From the NCBI GenBank assembly GCA_002482965.1, contig DLGZ01000004.1:199146-263145 (forward strand): a DNA stretch of 64,000 bases, read 5' to 3'. Shown one piece after another: positions 41,622 to 51,357 of the stretch. The translations under genes and the position numbers were made by a program. The stretch's first letter is position 1. Every line of letters starts with the position of its first letter. The notes below the pieces were generated by a model. The model was not told the DNA's origin. It worked only from the letters and a program-made list of their open reading frames with translations, and made no database searches. This DNA comes from Verrucomicrobiaceae bacterium UBA7681 (lineage in GTDB: Bacteria; Verrucomicrobiota; Verrucomicrobiia; Verrucomicrobiales; Verrucomicrobiaceae).

Positions 41622-42860
41622 TCACCCACGTTTCCCCAAGTCCAGGAACACGATGCTCGAAGGATTGCCGACGGGCGTGTAGTGGCCGGTGAAGGTGAGG
41701 GTGCCGGTTTTGTGGTCGATGCGGAACACCGCGATGTTGTCGCCGCGCTGGTTGAGACTGTAGAGGAAGTTGCCGGTAGGATCAAAGTTGAAGCTGCGGG
41801 GGTAATCGCCGTGCGTCCACTCCTCGCTGACGAAGGTGAGGGTTCCGTCTTTGCCGATAGCGAAAACGGCGATGCTGTCGTGCAGGCGGTTGCCTGCATA
41901 CACAAAGCGGCCGTCAGCTGAGACGAGGATTTCGGAGCAGAAATTGCTGCCGGCAAAGCCGGGCGGCAGGCTGGAGATGGTCTGGCGTGAGGTGAGGCGG
42001 CCTTTGTCAGAGTCGTAATCAAACAGCACCACCGTGGAGCCTTCCTCCTGCAGGGAGTAGAGCCAGGGGTGATTGGGATGAAAGGCGAAGTGGCGCGGAC
42101 CGTCGCCCGCAGGGAGGGAGACAAAGGGCGGATCGTTTGGCGTGAGCGTGCCCTTTTGGTCATCAAACTTCCAGACGAGAATTTGATCCAGCCCGAGATC
42201 GACAGACAACACATGGCGTCCTGAAGCATCGGCCGCGATCATGTGTGAGTGCGTTCCATCATGCCCGCTGAAGGCAAAGCTGCCGGGAGGAGCGTTCTTG
42301 GCCGTTTTCGGCCCGATGGTTCCAGCATCCTGCTTGAAGTCTGTGGCTTCACCGAGACTGCCATCGGCCTTGATTGGCAGTACGGAGGCCGAGCCGCCAA
42401 AGTAATTCGCCACCAGTAGAAAGCGTCCTGAGGGATGCAGGCTCACATAGGTTGGCCCCTTGCCGCCGGAGCTGACAGTGTTCAGCAACGTCAACTGACC
42501 GTCCTTGGGATTGATGGCAAAGGCGCTGACCGATCCCGCTTCGTTGTCGCCCTGGTGGTCGGTTTCATTCGTTGAGTATAGGACTGTCTTCGCTGCATTG
42601 AAGGTGAGGCAGTTCGGGCTTGTGCCCGTTTTGTAGAGGCCGCAGGGAGTCATGGCCCCCGTGCTGCGGTTCACTTCAAAGAGGTGGATGCCCTGGCCGT
42701 TGCCTGGGGGCAGATCCACCTGCGTCGCCTTCATGTTTTGCAGGGGAGAGGTAAAGGTGCCCACATAGGCGATGAGCGGAGCCTCCGCATTGGCCTGGAG
42801 CCATGCGCCACAGGCGGTGAAGGCACATAAGAGAGAGCGTCGGGAGAAGTATGCGGGCAT
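41622..42860 (-). CDS. Secreted lactonase, 7-bladed beta-propeller (6-phosphogluconolactonase-like)
   Basis: A 412-residue protein with an N-terminal twin-Arg-like signal (MPAYFSRRSLLCAFTACGAW, cleavage near ANA). It continues as the PF10282 lactonase propeller: IAYVGTFTS, the repeated blade pattern of SPNCLTFNAAKTVLYSTNE, GPTYVSLHPSGRFLLVANY, GPRHFAFHPNHPWLYSLQE and DYPRSFNFDPTGNFLYSLNQ. Cytoplasmic homologues (Pgl/YbhE) hydrolyse 6-phosphogluconolactone. The export signal makes a periplasmic sugar-lactone or other lactone substrate more likely here. The gene starts 12 bp after the CocE-type hydrolase gene and is probably co-transcribed. Confidence 0.85.
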   Translation of the reverse strand: MPAYFSRRSLLCAFTACGAWLQANAEAPLIAYVGTFTSPLQNMKATQVDLPPGNGQGIHLFEVNRSTGAMTPCGLYKTGTSPNCLTFNAAKTVLYSTNETDHQGDNEAGSVSAFAINPKDGQLTLLNTVSSGGKGPTYVSLHPSGRFLLVANYFGGSASVLPIKADGSLGEATDFKQDAGTIGPKTAKNAPPGSFAFSGHDGTHSHMIAADASGRHVLSVDLGLDQILVWKFDDQKGTLTPNDPPFVSLPAGDGPRHFAFHPNHPWLYSLQEEGSTVVLFDYDSDKGRLTSRQTISSLPPGFAGSNFCSEILVSADGRFVYAGNRLHDSIAVFAIGKDGTLTFVSEEWTHGDYPRSFNFDPTGNFLYSLNQRGDNIAVFRIDHKTGTLTFTGHYTPVGNPSSIVFLDLGKRG

Positions 42861-42872
42861 GAGAGTTAGAGC

Positions 42873-44561
42873 TTATTTGATGACGGGCAGAATCACGCGT
42901 GAGGCATGCGCGGCATCATGCCAGATGGTGTTGATGGCGGGAACTCCGGGTTCGGTGATGAAGTGGCTGATGGGTGCTCCGGTCTGCGGGTTCGGCTCAT
43001 AATAAGGTGCGCCGGTGCTGGCGATGGTGATGCGGATGCGATGGCCCTTGTTGAAGATGATGCTGGTCCAGCCGATGTCCCAGGCGAGTTTCGTCACTGC
43101 GCCAGGAGTAAGCAATTTTTGATGTTCGAAGCCTTCTTGATACCGCGCCCGCAGCGGGTAGTCCACGAGCAGGATGGAGCGGCCATCGGGATAGACATCG
43201 GTCACGCGCAGGAAGAAGTCGGTGTCCTTGGCGGTCGATGACACAAAGACTTCGGCCTTGATGCGGCCGGTAACTTCAAGCGGCTGCGAAAGCACTTCGC
43301 TCGTCCAAGTGCGCACTTCGGCCTGTTCTTCAAATCCACGCGCATCTCGGGCACCCGGAAAGCCGGTGTAGGGCAGGCTCATGGGGTGTGCTGGATCGCT
43401 GAGATAGCTCGTTTTACTTTCGACCAAAGGGAGGCGACTTGTATCCAGATGGCCGTCGTTAAGCAGATAGTATGAGGCATCCTCAGTCTTGGGCGGGAAG
43501 TCTTTCGCCTCACGCCATACATTGCCGGGGGCACCTGCTTCACCGGCTGCGCCCATCACGTAGTATTTCACGGTCGTGTCCTTCTCGACGCCGTTGTTCT
43601 CGCCTTTGAGGTAATGATTGAACCACTTCGTCATGTGCGCATACACGTCAAACTGAGCGTTCTCGGGAAACAGGAGCTCGCCGATCTTGTTCGACTTCGG
43701 ATAGCCGCCGTGCAGCCAGGGGCCGATGATGAGCTGCTGCTGACCGCGCGAGTTTGCGCCGCCGTGCTGGTTGCGCCCGATGAAACTGGCCACGCTGCCC
43801 TGGCACATGAAGTCAAACCAACTGCCGATGGTGAAGCAGGGGTAGTTCATCTTGTCGAAATGCAGTGAGGCGTCTTCGTCCTTCCAGAAGTCGTCATAGT
43901 CCGGGTGCTGGTCCCACTCGCGCAGCATGGCTTCGTTATCTTTGATGTCGCGTGCCACGGAGCCGCCTTTGATGAAGCGCTGCGGCTTGGTGGCACCGCC
44001 GATGCGGTAGCCTTCCTGATACAGGCTCAGGCCTGTGTCAGTCATGTACTGCGCCACCAGATGCGGGGGCTGGGTGACGGCGAGGTAGTTCTGAGCATAG
44101 CCTGCCTGAGAGCCGCCATAGGTGCCGATCTTGCCTGTGCACCAAGGCTGAGTGGCGAGCCATTCGCATACGTCATAACCATCGCGCAGCGGCCCCCATT
44201 GCAGTCCGCGATAGCCACGGTAAACGCCCTCGCTTTCATGCGTGCCACGGTAGTTTACCAGCGCGATGACGAAGCCGCCTTCGGCGAACTTGGCCGCTGC
44301 TTTGCGCGATCCGGCGCTGCTGATGTCCGCGTAACGCTGCTCAAAGATGGCGGGCCATTTGCCCTCGCCCGCAGGAAAGAACACATAGGCGGAGAGGCGC
44401 TTGCCATCGCGCATCGGGATCATGAGGTGCTCTTCACGGACAGTGCCGAAATCAATTTTGGCAGGAGCTGCCGCGTGCAGAGAGACGCAGGTGGCGAAAA
44501 ATAGAAGAGCGTGGCGCATCAATCCACTACGGGCTCTGTGGACGGCACGTTTCACCGACAT
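42873..44561 (-). CDS. Secreted CocE/NonD-type alpha/beta hydrolase (X-Pro dipeptidyl-peptidase S15 family)
   Basis: A 562-residue protein. The S15 N-terminal signature MIPMRDGKRLSAYVFFP is followed by the nucleophile elbow GTYGGSQAGY (Ser151). The C-terminal jelly-roll PepX_C domain contains EVTGRIKAEVFVSSTAKDTDFFLRVTDV, split by the family's usual loops, and HRIRITIAST. Such enzymes hydrolyse acyl esters, amides or X-Pro peptides. A signal peptide (MRHALLFFATCVSLHAA) begins at codon 15 (44519), which is an equally good start; neither has a ribosome-binding site. The downstream lactonase gene is 12 bp away, suggesting joint processing of an ester or lactone compound. The substrate is not predictable. 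Confidence 0.85.
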   Translation of the reverse strand: MSVKRAVHRARSGLMRHALLFFATCVSLHAAAPAKIDFGTVREEHLMIPMRDGKRLSAYVFFPAGEGKWPAIFEQRYADISSAGSRKAAAKFAEGGFVIALVNYRGTHESEGVYRGYRGLQWGPLRDGYDVCEWLATQPWCTGKIGTYGGSQAGYAQNYLAVTQPPHLVAQYMTDTGLSLYQEGYRIGGATKPQRFIKGGSVARDIKDNEAMLREWDQHPDYDDFWKDEDASLHFDKMNYPCFTIGSWFDFMCQGSVASFIGRNQHGGANSRGQQQLIIGPWLHGGYPKSNKIGELLFPENAQFDVYAHMTKWFNHYLKGENNGVEKDTTVKYYVMGAAGEAGAPGNVWREAKDFPPKTEDASYYLLNDGHLDTSRLPLVESKTSYLSDPAHPMSLPYTGFPGARDARGFEEQAEVRTWTSEVLSQPLEVTGRIKAEVFVSSTAKDTDFFLRVTDVYPDGRSILLVDYPLRARYQEGFEHQKLLTPGAVTKLAWDIGWTSIIFNKGHRIRITIASTGAPYYEPNPQTGAPISHFITEPGVPAINTIWHDAAHASRVILPVIK

Positions 44562-44589
44562 GCGGTGCGAAAGAGACGTATCCTGATAC

Positions 44590-45984
44590 TTAGCTGGCGC
44601 CGATGCCGCGAATCACGGCGGGCAGGGTCTGCGCCAGGATTTGCAGATCGAGCCAGAAGGACCAGTTGTCGATGTACTTGAGATCGAGCGCGACCCACTC
44701 TTCGAAGTTCTTGATGCCGTTGCGGCCCGTGACCTGCCACAGGCATGTCAGACCGGGCTTGACGCTGAGACGGCGGCGCTGAGCGTGCTTTTCGATGCGC
44801 TGAATTTCATAGACGGGCAGGGGACGCGGGCCGACGAGGCTCATCTCACCACGCAGTACGTTGATGAGCTGGGGTAGTTCATCGATGCTGGTGCGGCGCA
44901 GCCAGCGGCCAAAGGAGAAGATGCGCGGATCGTTGGTGATCTTGAAGACCGGGCCGTCCATCTCGTTGTGAGCCTCCAAATCTTGGCGCTGAGATTCTGC
45001 GCCTTGGTGCATGGTGCGGAATTTCCACATGATGAAGGGTTTGCCGTAGAGCCCGGCGCGCTCCTGCTTGAAGAAAACGGGGCCACGTGAGCCAAAACGA
45101 ATGCCGATGATCGCCACGAGCCATAAAGGCAGTGAGAACAGGAGCATTATCAATGCGCCGACACGATCAACGATGCCCTTAAACAGCAGCTCCCACGAGG
45201 CCTGTGGGGTGGAATGAAACACGAGCATCAGGCGCCCCCCCAGAACGTCGAAGGTCGGGCGGGCGATGGCGGTCTGGAAGAAATCTGCGGCGATCCAGGC
45301 TTCAACGCCTTCAGTTTCGCAGGCCTGCACCGCCTCCTCGATCTTGCTGAAATGCACATGCTGTGCGGCAAAGAGCACGCGGCTGATGGAGTGCTCATGC
45401 AGGGCGGCGACGAGGTCGGAGATCGGACGCTGCATGATGTCGATCTGCCCCACGACTTCGATTTCAGCACGCTGCTCGGAGGTCATGTGGGTGAGGAAGG
45501 CCTCAAGATCGGTCTGCGCGCCGGCGATGATGACACGTTCACGGCCTTTGCCTGAAGCCATCTGCTTGCGCAGGATTTCACGCTGCCATGCCTCGCGGAG
45601 CAGCAGAGAGAGCGCCCCGAGAGCCACGGAGAAAACGACCACGGCGCGGCTTTCGACCGACCATTTGAAGAATACGATGCAAAAGGCGATGCACATGCCG
45701 ATGACCGCCAGCCCCTCCGCCAGCTGGCGTATCGAGCGGCCGGGTGTCTTGTTGTAGATGTTGGAGTAAAAGCCGCGTGCCTCCAGCACGATGGGCGTGA
45801 ACGGGGCCACGACCGCAATCACCCAGTAAAACTTCTCCATGGACGGAATCTCAACCGCATCGGGAAAAAAGACCGGCACCAGATCTGCACGCAGGAAATG
45901 CCCAAACCACAGGCAGAACGCCAGAAGCGCGCTGTCGAGCAGTTCAGTGAGCTGCAAATTGATTTCTTGCTTCCGGCCCAGCAT
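44590..45984 (-). CDS. Polyprenyl glycosylphosphotransferase (exopolysaccharide initiation)
   Basis: A 464-residue membrane enzyme. Four N-terminal transmembrane helices (about 10-140) are followed by a cytosolic CoA-binding-like domain (RVIIAGAQTDLEAFL) and a re-entrant helix (GALIMLLFSLPLWLVAI, about 275-292). The catalytic bacterial sugar transferase domain has the motifs GPVFFKQERAG, MWKFRTM, DELPQLINVLRGEMSLVGPRP and PGLTCLWQV. It transfers a sugar-1-phosphate to undecaprenyl phosphate, the first step of a capsule or exopolysaccharide unit, at the inner membrane. No other polysaccharide genes are adjacent. PEP-CTERM proteins such as that at 30331 often depend on exopolysaccharide loci, so a link is possible but unproven. 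Confidence 0.92.
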   Translation of the reverse strand: MLGRKQEINLQLTELLDSALLAFCLWFGHFLRADLVPVFFPDAVEIPSMEKFYWVIAVVAPFTPIVLEARGFYSNIYNKTPGRSIRQLAEGLAVIGMCIAFCIVFFKWSVESRAVVVFSVALGALSLLLREAWQREILRKQMASGKGRERVIIAGAQTDLEAFLTHMTSEQRAEIEVVGQIDIMQRPISDLVAALHEHSISRVLFAAQHVHFSKIEEAVQACETEGVEAWIAADFFQTAIARPTFDVLGGRLMLVFHSTPQASWELLFKGIVDRVGALIMLLFSLPLWLVAIIGIRFGSRGPVFFKQERAGLYGKPFIMWKFRTMHQGAESQRQDLEAHNEMDGPVFKITNDPRIFSFGRWLRRTSIDELPQLINVLRGEMSLVGPRPLPVYEIQRIEKHAQRRRLSVKPGLTCLWQVTGRNGIKNFEEWVALDLKYIDNWSFWLDLQILAQTLPAVIRGIGAS

Positions 45985-46008
45985 AGTGGTGCGTAAGATA
46001 CTAAAACT

Positions 46009-46036
46009 TATTTAGAGTTATTAAAATTATATTCAA
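46009..46036 (-). promoter_or_regulatory. Candidate sigma-70 promoter of the glycosylphosphotransferase gene
   Basis: TTGAAT (46031-46036) and TAAATA (46009-46014) on the minus strand are 16 bp apart. They lie in a 60-bp AT-rich island shared with the divergent aroD gene. The leader would be about 20 nt and lacks a Shine-Dalgarno. A TATATT at 46028-46033 could serve aroD on the plus strand, which would give a very short leader. Confidence 0.45.
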
Positions 46037-46044
46037 CCTAGCCA

Positions 46045-46755
46045 ATGGCACAACTTGTTTCGACTAAAAACCTGCTTTTCTCCTCCCGCCCCCTCGCGGT
46101 CGGGGTGGTGGCTGATTCCACTGCCCTTGAGCACTTTACCTCGCTCGATAATGCCTCCCGGGCCAACTTGTGCGATGTGGCGGAGCTTCGGCTGGACCAG
46201 TTGCAGATGCCTGTTGCAGATTTGCGTGCTGCGTTGGCTGGCAACACTCTACCGCTGCTGCTGACGGCCCGGCACCCGGCAGAGGGTGGGCAGGGGCCTG
46301 AAGACCCGGCGGCGCGAGGGGCGATGATCGAGCCTTTGCTGGACCTCGCCACGTTGATAGACCTCGAACTGCGCAGTGCGGCCCTGATGCAGGGTACAAT
46401 CCAGAAAGCGCGTGCCGCAGGTGTGCCTGTGGTGGGTTCGTTCCATGACTTCCAGGCCACCCCGGCGGATGAAGTGCTGCGCGGGGCGGTGAATTTCGCC
46501 CAGCAGGCGGGGCTGGATGCCGTGAAGATCGCCACGTACTTGAACACGCAGGATGATCTGGCGCGACTTATGAAACTGGCGGGGGAGACCCACCGGCTGC
46601 GTCTTTCCGCCATGGGCATGGGGCCATGGGGGCGTGTTTCGCGTCTGGTGCTGGCTAAATGTGGCAGCCTGTTGAATTACGGCTTTATTGGTGCATCGAA
46701 TGCTCCCGGCCAGTGGCCCGTCGCCCGCCTGAAAGAACTCCTCGCTGAACTTTGA
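46045..46755 (+). CDS. aroD: Type I 3-dehydroquinate dehydratase
   Basis: A 236-residue enzyme. Class I motifs are present in order: ELRLD (47-51), LLTARHPAEGG (72-82), the general acid/base His134 in SFHDF, the Schiff-base Lys161 in AVKIAT, and MGPWGRVSR near the C-terminus. It converts 3-dehydroquinate to 3-dehydroshikimate in the cytoplasm (shikimate pathway). The gene is followed one base later by the carboxypeptidase gene, suggesting an operon. No other aro gene is present. The start has no Shine-Dalgarno sequence. Confidence 0.94.
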   Translation: MAQLVSTKNLLFSSRPLAVGVVADSTALEHFTSLDNASRANLCDVAELRLDQLQMPVADLRAALAGNTLPLLLTARHPAEGGQGPEDPAARGAMIEPLLDLATLIDLELRSAALMQGTIQKARAAGVPVVGSFHDFQATPADEVLRGAVNFAQQAGLDAVKIATYLNTQDDLARLMKLAGETHRLRLSAMGMGPWGRVSRLVLAKCGSLLNYGFIGASNAPGQWPVARLKELLAEL

Positions 46756-46756
46756 A

Positions 46757-47824
46757 ATGATTACCCCCTGTCAGTCACACCACCTCCGCCGCGCCTTGCT
46801 GGCCGGTCTCTTCTGCATGTCTATCTCGGGCTGCGGAGACCCCAAGCGTGAGCAGAAGTTGCAGTGGCGGGAAGAGGAGGTGGAGGCCAAGGCGGCAGCC
46901 ATCGCCAAACGCGAGCAAGATTTTGCCGGCGAGAAGCAGATGATCGCGCAAGCGAAGGCGGACATTGCCGCGCGTGAGGCTTCTGTGCAGCAGCTCAGGA
47001 AGAAGCTGGAGACGCAGCTCGCCGACGAGATCGAGAAAACGAAGAAGGTTCGCCGTGAGATTGAGATCAAAAATCTCCGGGGCTCCATTCCGCAGATCAC
47101 TGCCGGGCGCTGCATCATCATTGATCCTGAAAACGACGATGTGCTGTTTGAAAAGAGCCCCGACCAGCGCGGTGCCATCGCCAGCACGACGAAAATCATG
47201 ACCGGGCTGCTCGTGGTGGAAGCGGGAGACCTCGACAAAGTGGTCACCATTGAACTGGCAGACACGCAGTGTGCCCCGGTGCGAATTGGTCTCAAGGTGG
47301 GGGAGAAGTACACCCGCCGCATGCTGCTCACCGCGATGATGGTGAAAAGCTCCAACGACATCGCGCAGGCGCTCGCACGCGACAATGCCGGCAGCGTGGC
47401 CGCCTTTGCTGAGAAGATGGACGCACGTGCACAGGCGCTCGGCCTGAAGAACACACACTTCGTCAATCCTCACGGTCTGCCTTCAATCACCGATGAAGAT
47501 CCCTACTCCACGGCGCGTGATCTGGCGATGATCGCCAAGGAGGCTGACAAGCTGCCCGACATCCGTGCCATCGTGAGGCTGCAGAGCTTCAAGTTTATGA
47601 GGCCTGATGGCAAATTCATCGAACTGGCCAACACCAACCGCGTGCTGCGCAGCGCCAGCTACTGCGATGGCATGAAAACCGGCTACACCGAGGCTGCCGG
47701 CTACTGCCTCGTGGCCACCGGCCAGCGCAATGGCCGCCGCCGCATTGTGGTGATCCTTAACGACAGCCACGAGGGCGTCTGGCGTGATGCACAGGCCCTG
47801 CTCGACTGGGCGCTGAAGGCGTAG
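46757..47824 (+). CDS. D-alanyl-D-alanine carboxypeptidase, lipoprotein with coiled-coil stalk (peptidase S11)
   Basis: A 355-residue protein. The lipobox ISGC (Cys26) follows a short hydrophobic segment, so it is a lipoprotein. Residues 33-105 form a charged coiled coil (REEEVEAKAAAIAKREQDF). The S11 penicillin-binding domain follows with SxxK at 143-146 (STTK), SxN at 198-200 (SSN) and KTG at 307-309. It trims the terminal D-Ala of peptidoglycan stem peptides in the periplasm. The fusion of a lipid anchor and coiled coil to a DacA-like domain replaces the usual C-terminal amphipathic anchor of PBP5. It starts one base after the aroD stop. Confidence 0.92.
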   Translation: MITPCQSHHLRRALLAGLFCMSISGCGDPKREQKLQWREEEVEAKAAAIAKREQDFAGEKQMIAQAKADIAAREASVQQLRKKLETQLADEIEKTKKVRREIEIKNLRGSIPQITAGRCIIIDPENDDVLFEKSPDQRGAIASTTKIMTGLLVVEAGDLDKVVTIELADTQCAPVRIGLKVGEKYTRRMLLTAMMVKSSNDIAQALARDNAGSVAAFAEKMDARAQALGLKNTHFVNPHGLPSITDEDPYSTARDLAMIAKEADKLPDIRAIVRLQSFKFMRPDGKFIELANTNRVLRSASYCDGMKTGYTEAAGYCLVATGQRNGRRRIVVILNDSHEGVWRDAQALLDWALKA

Positions 47825-48024
47825 TTTAAAGCTGATCCGAAGGAGCTTAGAGGTACGGTCACGACGGATTCGTCATTGACTCGTTGCGCTCAGCCTATGG
47901 GCTCCCTTCGGTCGTTTGACTTTGTCTGTTTGCCTGACGGTGGTCTTCGACCCACTTCGTTCCGGTTGTCTCGATTCTCTCGGCTCGACATTTTGCATTC
48001 GTCATTCCATTTTATGGACTGACC

Positions 48025-48768
48025 ATGAAATTCCACACTCTCCTGCTCGCATCTCTCTGCCTTGCCGCCACCAGCTTTGCTGAAACTGCCAAGAATCTCG
48101 CCATTGATCCCAAGCCGCGTGATGCGGGCTGGATGAAGCGGCACGAGAGCTTCAACGAGGTCTCCAAGAAGGGCGAGGCTCAGCTGGTATTTTTGGGTGA
48201 CTCGATCACGCAGGGGTGGGAAAAAAATGGCAAGGAGGTGTGGGCCAAAACATGGGAGCCGCTGAAGGCGGCGAATTTTGGCATCGGTGGTGACCGCACC
48301 GAGCACGTCATCTGGCGTCTGCAGAACGGCAACTTTGACGGCATCAAGCCGAAGCTCGTGGTGCTCATGATCGGCACGAACAATACGGGCCATCAGGGAC
48401 GCCCTGCTGTCGAGCATGGCGGCGCGGTGTATGCCAGCAGCGCTGAACAGACTGCCGAGGGCGTGAAGATGATCCTCGACATCCTGGAGAAGAAGCTGCC
48501 GGAGACGAAGGTGCTGCTGCTGGGCATCTTCCCACGCGGTGCCACCAAGGACGATGCGATGCGCAAACAGAACGTCGCCACGAACAACATCATCTCCGGC
48601 TTCGCGGACGGCAAGCGCATCTTCTACACGGATATCGGCAACACCTTCCTGCAGCCCGACGGCACGCTGCCAAAGGAGACCATGCCCGACCTGCTCCACC
48701 TCAGCGCTCAGGGTTATCAGATGTGGACCGACGCCATCGAAGGCAAGGTCAAGGAACTCATGAAGTAG
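48025..48768 (+). CDS. Secreted SGNH/GDSL-family hydrolase (PAF-acetylhydrolase-like)
   Basis: A 247-residue exported enzyme with a signal peptide ending near TSFA. Four SGNH blocks are seen: GDSITQGW with nucleophile Ser60, GIGGDRTEHV with the oxyanion Gly (86-95), GTNN (117-120) and DLLHLS with Asp222 and His225. The layout resembles the PAF acetylhydrolase beta/gamma-like group common in planctomycetes and verrucomicrobia, where members act as esterases or sugar deacetylases. The substrate is unknown. The 200 bp upstream contain no other gene. The haem-binding dehydrogenase gene follows after 76 bp on the same strand. Confidence 0.9.
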   Translation: MKFHTLLLASLCLAATSFAETAKNLAIDPKPRDAGWMKRHESFNEVSKKGEAQLVFLGDSITQGWEKNGKEVWAKTWEPLKAANFGIGGDRTEHVIWRLQNGNFDGIKPKLVVLMIGTNNTGHQGRPAVEHGGAVYASSAEQTAEGVKMILDILEKKLPETKVLLLGIFPRGATKDDAMRKQNVATNNIISGFADGKRIFYTDIGNTFLQPDGTLPKETMPDLLHLSAQGYQMWTDAIEGKVKELMK

Positions 48769-48844
48769 TTCGTCGTGGACTCATCTCGTCTCCGTCTGTG
48801 ATTATGCGCTATTCAGGCGCCTGACTCCCGTTAATTTTCCAATC

Positions 48845-51328
48845 ATGAAAACCGCTCTCATTTCTCTTCTTCTCATCGCGACGGCGTCGTTCGCGCAGCA
48901 GGCTGATCAAGCGACACCGGCTGACAAGGTCAAGGTCGCCAAAGGCTTCAAAGTGGAGCTGCTGTATTCGGTGCCGAAGGAGCAGGAAGGCTCCTGGGTA
49001 TCCATGACGCAGGACGACAAAGGGCGGATGATTTGCAGCGATCAGTATGGCGCGCTGTACCGCATCACCCCACCGGCGCTGAATGGCAGCCCCGGCGAGA
49101 CGAAGGTGGAAAAGCTCAGCATCGACTTCGGTCACTGCCAGGGCCTGCTGTTTCACAAAGGCAGTCTCTATGGCGTGGTGAACGATGAAGCGTATCAGGG
49201 CCGCGGCCTCTACCGCTGCAAGGACATGAACGGTGATGATCAGTTCGATACTGTGGAGCTGCTGCGCTCTTTTCCCGGCAAGGCGGGAGAGCATGGTCCG
49301 CATGGCGTGATTGCATCCCCGGATGGAAAAAGTCTGTATGTGATGTGCGGCAACCAGACGCCCGAACCAAGCTGTGAGACCAGTTTGGTGCCGCGCCATT
49401 GGGCGGAGGACCAGCTTTACCCGATGCTGACCGGCCGTGGTTTCATGCGCGATGTGCATGCCCCCGGCGGCTGGATGGCTAAGACCGACCTCGATGGCAA
49501 GAAGTGGGAGCTGGTGAACATTGGCACTCGCAACACTTACGACATCGCCATGAACCACCATGGCGACATCTTCGGCTTTGACGCGGACATGGAGTGGGAC
49601 ACCGGCATGCCCTGGTACCGACCGACTCGCGTGTGCTTCATGCAGAGCGGCGGAGATTTCGGCTGGCGCACCTGCAGCAAGAAATTTCCAGCGCGCTGGG
49701 AAGACAGCCTGCCAGCCGTGGTGGACATTGGCCCAGGTTCTCCTACCGGCGTGGCTTTTGGCTACGGCGCGAAGTTTCCTGCAAAATATCAGGACGCGCT
49801 CTTCATCTGCGACTGGAGCTATGGCAAAATGTATGCAGTGCATCTCTCGCCCAACGGTGCTGGTTACACAGGCGTGACCGAGGAGTTCATGAGCGCCTCG
49901 CCGCTGCCGCTGACGGACATCGAAGTCTCGAAGAAGGATGGCGCGATGTATGTGAGTGTCGGTGGCCGCAAGGTGCAGTCGGGATTGTATCGGGTGACTT
50001 ATGTGGGGACGGATGGAACAGCCAAATCCGTCGGATCAAGCAAGTCTGTGGCACTCAAGGTTCGTGAGTCTTTCGACACGCTTCATACCAAACAGGACCC
50101 AAAGATTGTGGAGGCCGTTTGGCCTAATCTATCTTCATCTGATCGAAATATTCGATTTGCCGCCCGCATCGCGCTGGAGCACCAGCCCATCGCCTCCTGG
50201 AAGGACAAGGCGCTGAATGAGTCCGATCCATACGCTGCATTGAATGCGCTGATGGGCCTCATCCGCAGCAGCGGTGGTGACAAAGCGCTGCAGCAGCCGG
50301 TGCTGGCCGCGCTGAACAAGATCGACTTCAAGGCGCTCAAAGGCATCAGCCGCGTAACCCTGATCCGGGATTACATGCTGGCCTTCACGCGCATGGGGGA
50401 GCCAGATGCGGCGACAAAGGAGTCGCTGATCAAGCATCTTGCGCCCCTGTTTCCCACGAATGATCCGGCCTTGAACCGTGATCTGTGCGAGTTGTTGGTC
50501 TATCTCGGAGATCCGGGCATCGTCGCCAGGGCTGAGCCGCTGGTCAACGGCTCGCCCACTCAGGAAGAGCAGATCGACTATGCTCGCATCCTTCGTTTTG
50601 CGAAGACCGGCTGGACGAAGGAACTGCGCGCTGATTACTTCCGCTGGTTCCTGCGTGCTGCGAACTACAAAGGTGGTGCGTCGTTTGATCTGTTCATCGG
50701 CGAGATCAAACAGAACGCGCTTGCCACAATGACGGAGGATGAGAAGCTGGCCATCAAGGACGTGCTGGATGCCAAGCCGGACGCCAAAGCGCCATCGTTC
50801 ACGATGAAGCCGATGCAGTTCGTCAAAGCCTGGACGCTCGCTGAACTCAGCAAGTCACTCGGCGTTGGCCTGGAGGGCAACCGCAACTTCGCCAATGGCC
50901 GCAACATGTTTGGCGCGGCCACCTGCTTCGCCTGCCACCGCTTCAACAACGAAGGCGGTGCCGTCGGACCTGACCTGACCAGCGTGGCAGGCAAGTACAG
51001 TCCGAAGGATCTGCTGGAGCATATCCTGGAGCCCAGCAAGGAGATTAGCGATCAGTATGGCAGCACTGTTTTCACCATGCAGGACGGCAGCACAGTCATT
51101 GGGCGCATCGCCAACATGAAGGAGAACAACATGATGGTCTGCACCAATATGATGGACCCCAACAACTTCACTAATGTCGATGCTCGCAAGGTTGTGAAAA
51201 CGGAGGAGAGCAAGATCAGCATGATGCCGCCCGGCCTGCTCTTCATGCTCAAGGAGGACGACATCCTCGACCTGATGGCCTACCTGCTGAGCAAGGGGAA
51301 TCCAGATGATCCCATGTTCGTGAAGTAA
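48845..51328 (+). CDS. PVC-type haem-binding membrane-associated dehydrogenase with cytochrome c domain
   Basis: An 827-residue exported protein with a short signal peptide (MKTALISLLLIATASFA). Residues 25-385 form a beta-propeller like those of sorbosone/glucose dehydrogenases (GHCQGLLFHKGSLYGVVND, GEHGPHGVIASPDGKSLYV). A HEAT-like helical region follows (about 400-670). A cytochrome c module has one CFACH haem motif at 694-698, then GGAVGPDLTSVAGKYSPKDL and a Met-rich end. This architecture is typical of planctomycetes and verrucomicrobia, and it probably oxidises a sugar or alcohol and passes electrons to the covalent haem in the periplasm. The substrate is unknown. It may share a transcript with the SGNH hydrolase 76 bp upstream. 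Confidence 0.9.
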   Translation: MKTALISLLLIATASFAQQADQATPADKVKVAKGFKVELLYSVPKEQEGSWVSMTQDDKGRMICSDQYGALYRITPPALNGSPGETKVEKLSIDFGHCQGLLFHKGSLYGVVNDEAYQGRGLYRCKDMNGDDQFDTVELLRSFPGKAGEHGPHGVIASPDGKSLYVMCGNQTPEPSCETSLVPRHWAEDQLYPMLTGRGFMRDVHAPGGWMAKTDLDGKKWELVNIGTRNTYDIAMNHHGDIFGFDADMEWDTGMPWYRPTRVCFMQSGGDFGWRTCSKKFPARWEDSLPAVVDIGPGSPTGVAFGYGAKFPAKYQDALFICDWSYGKMYAVHLSPNGAGYTGVTEEFMSASPLPLTDIEVSKKDGAMYVSVGGRKVQSGLYRVTYVGTDGTAKSVGSSKSVALKVRESFDTLHTKQDPKIVEAVWPNLSSSDRNIRFAARIALEHQPIASWKDKALNESDPYAALNALMGLIRSSGGDKALQQPVLAALNKIDFKALKGISRVTLIRDYMLAFTRMGEPDAATKESLIKHLAPLFPTNDPALNRDLCELLVYLGDPGIVARAEPLVNGSPTQEEQIDYARILRFAKTGWTKELRADYFRWFLRAANYKGGASFDLFIGEIKQNALATMTEDEKLAIKDVLDAKPDAKAPSFTMKPMQFVKAWTLAELSKSLGVGLEGNRNFANGRNMFGAATCFACHRFNNEGGAVGPDLTSVAGKYSPKDLLEHILEPSKEISDQYGSTVFTMQDGSTVIGRIANMKENNMMVCTNMMDPNNFTNVDARKVVKTEESKISMMPPGLLFMLKEDDILDLMAYLLSKGNPDDPMFVK

Positions 51329-51357
51329 CTCTTATTTCAGCAGCAGCTTCAAAACAA

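Noticed and set aside
47890..48699. Minus-strand open frame of 269 codons opposite the SGNH hydrolase
   Set aside because: The plus strand encodes all four SGNH blocks and a signal peptide; the antisense frame has no motif.
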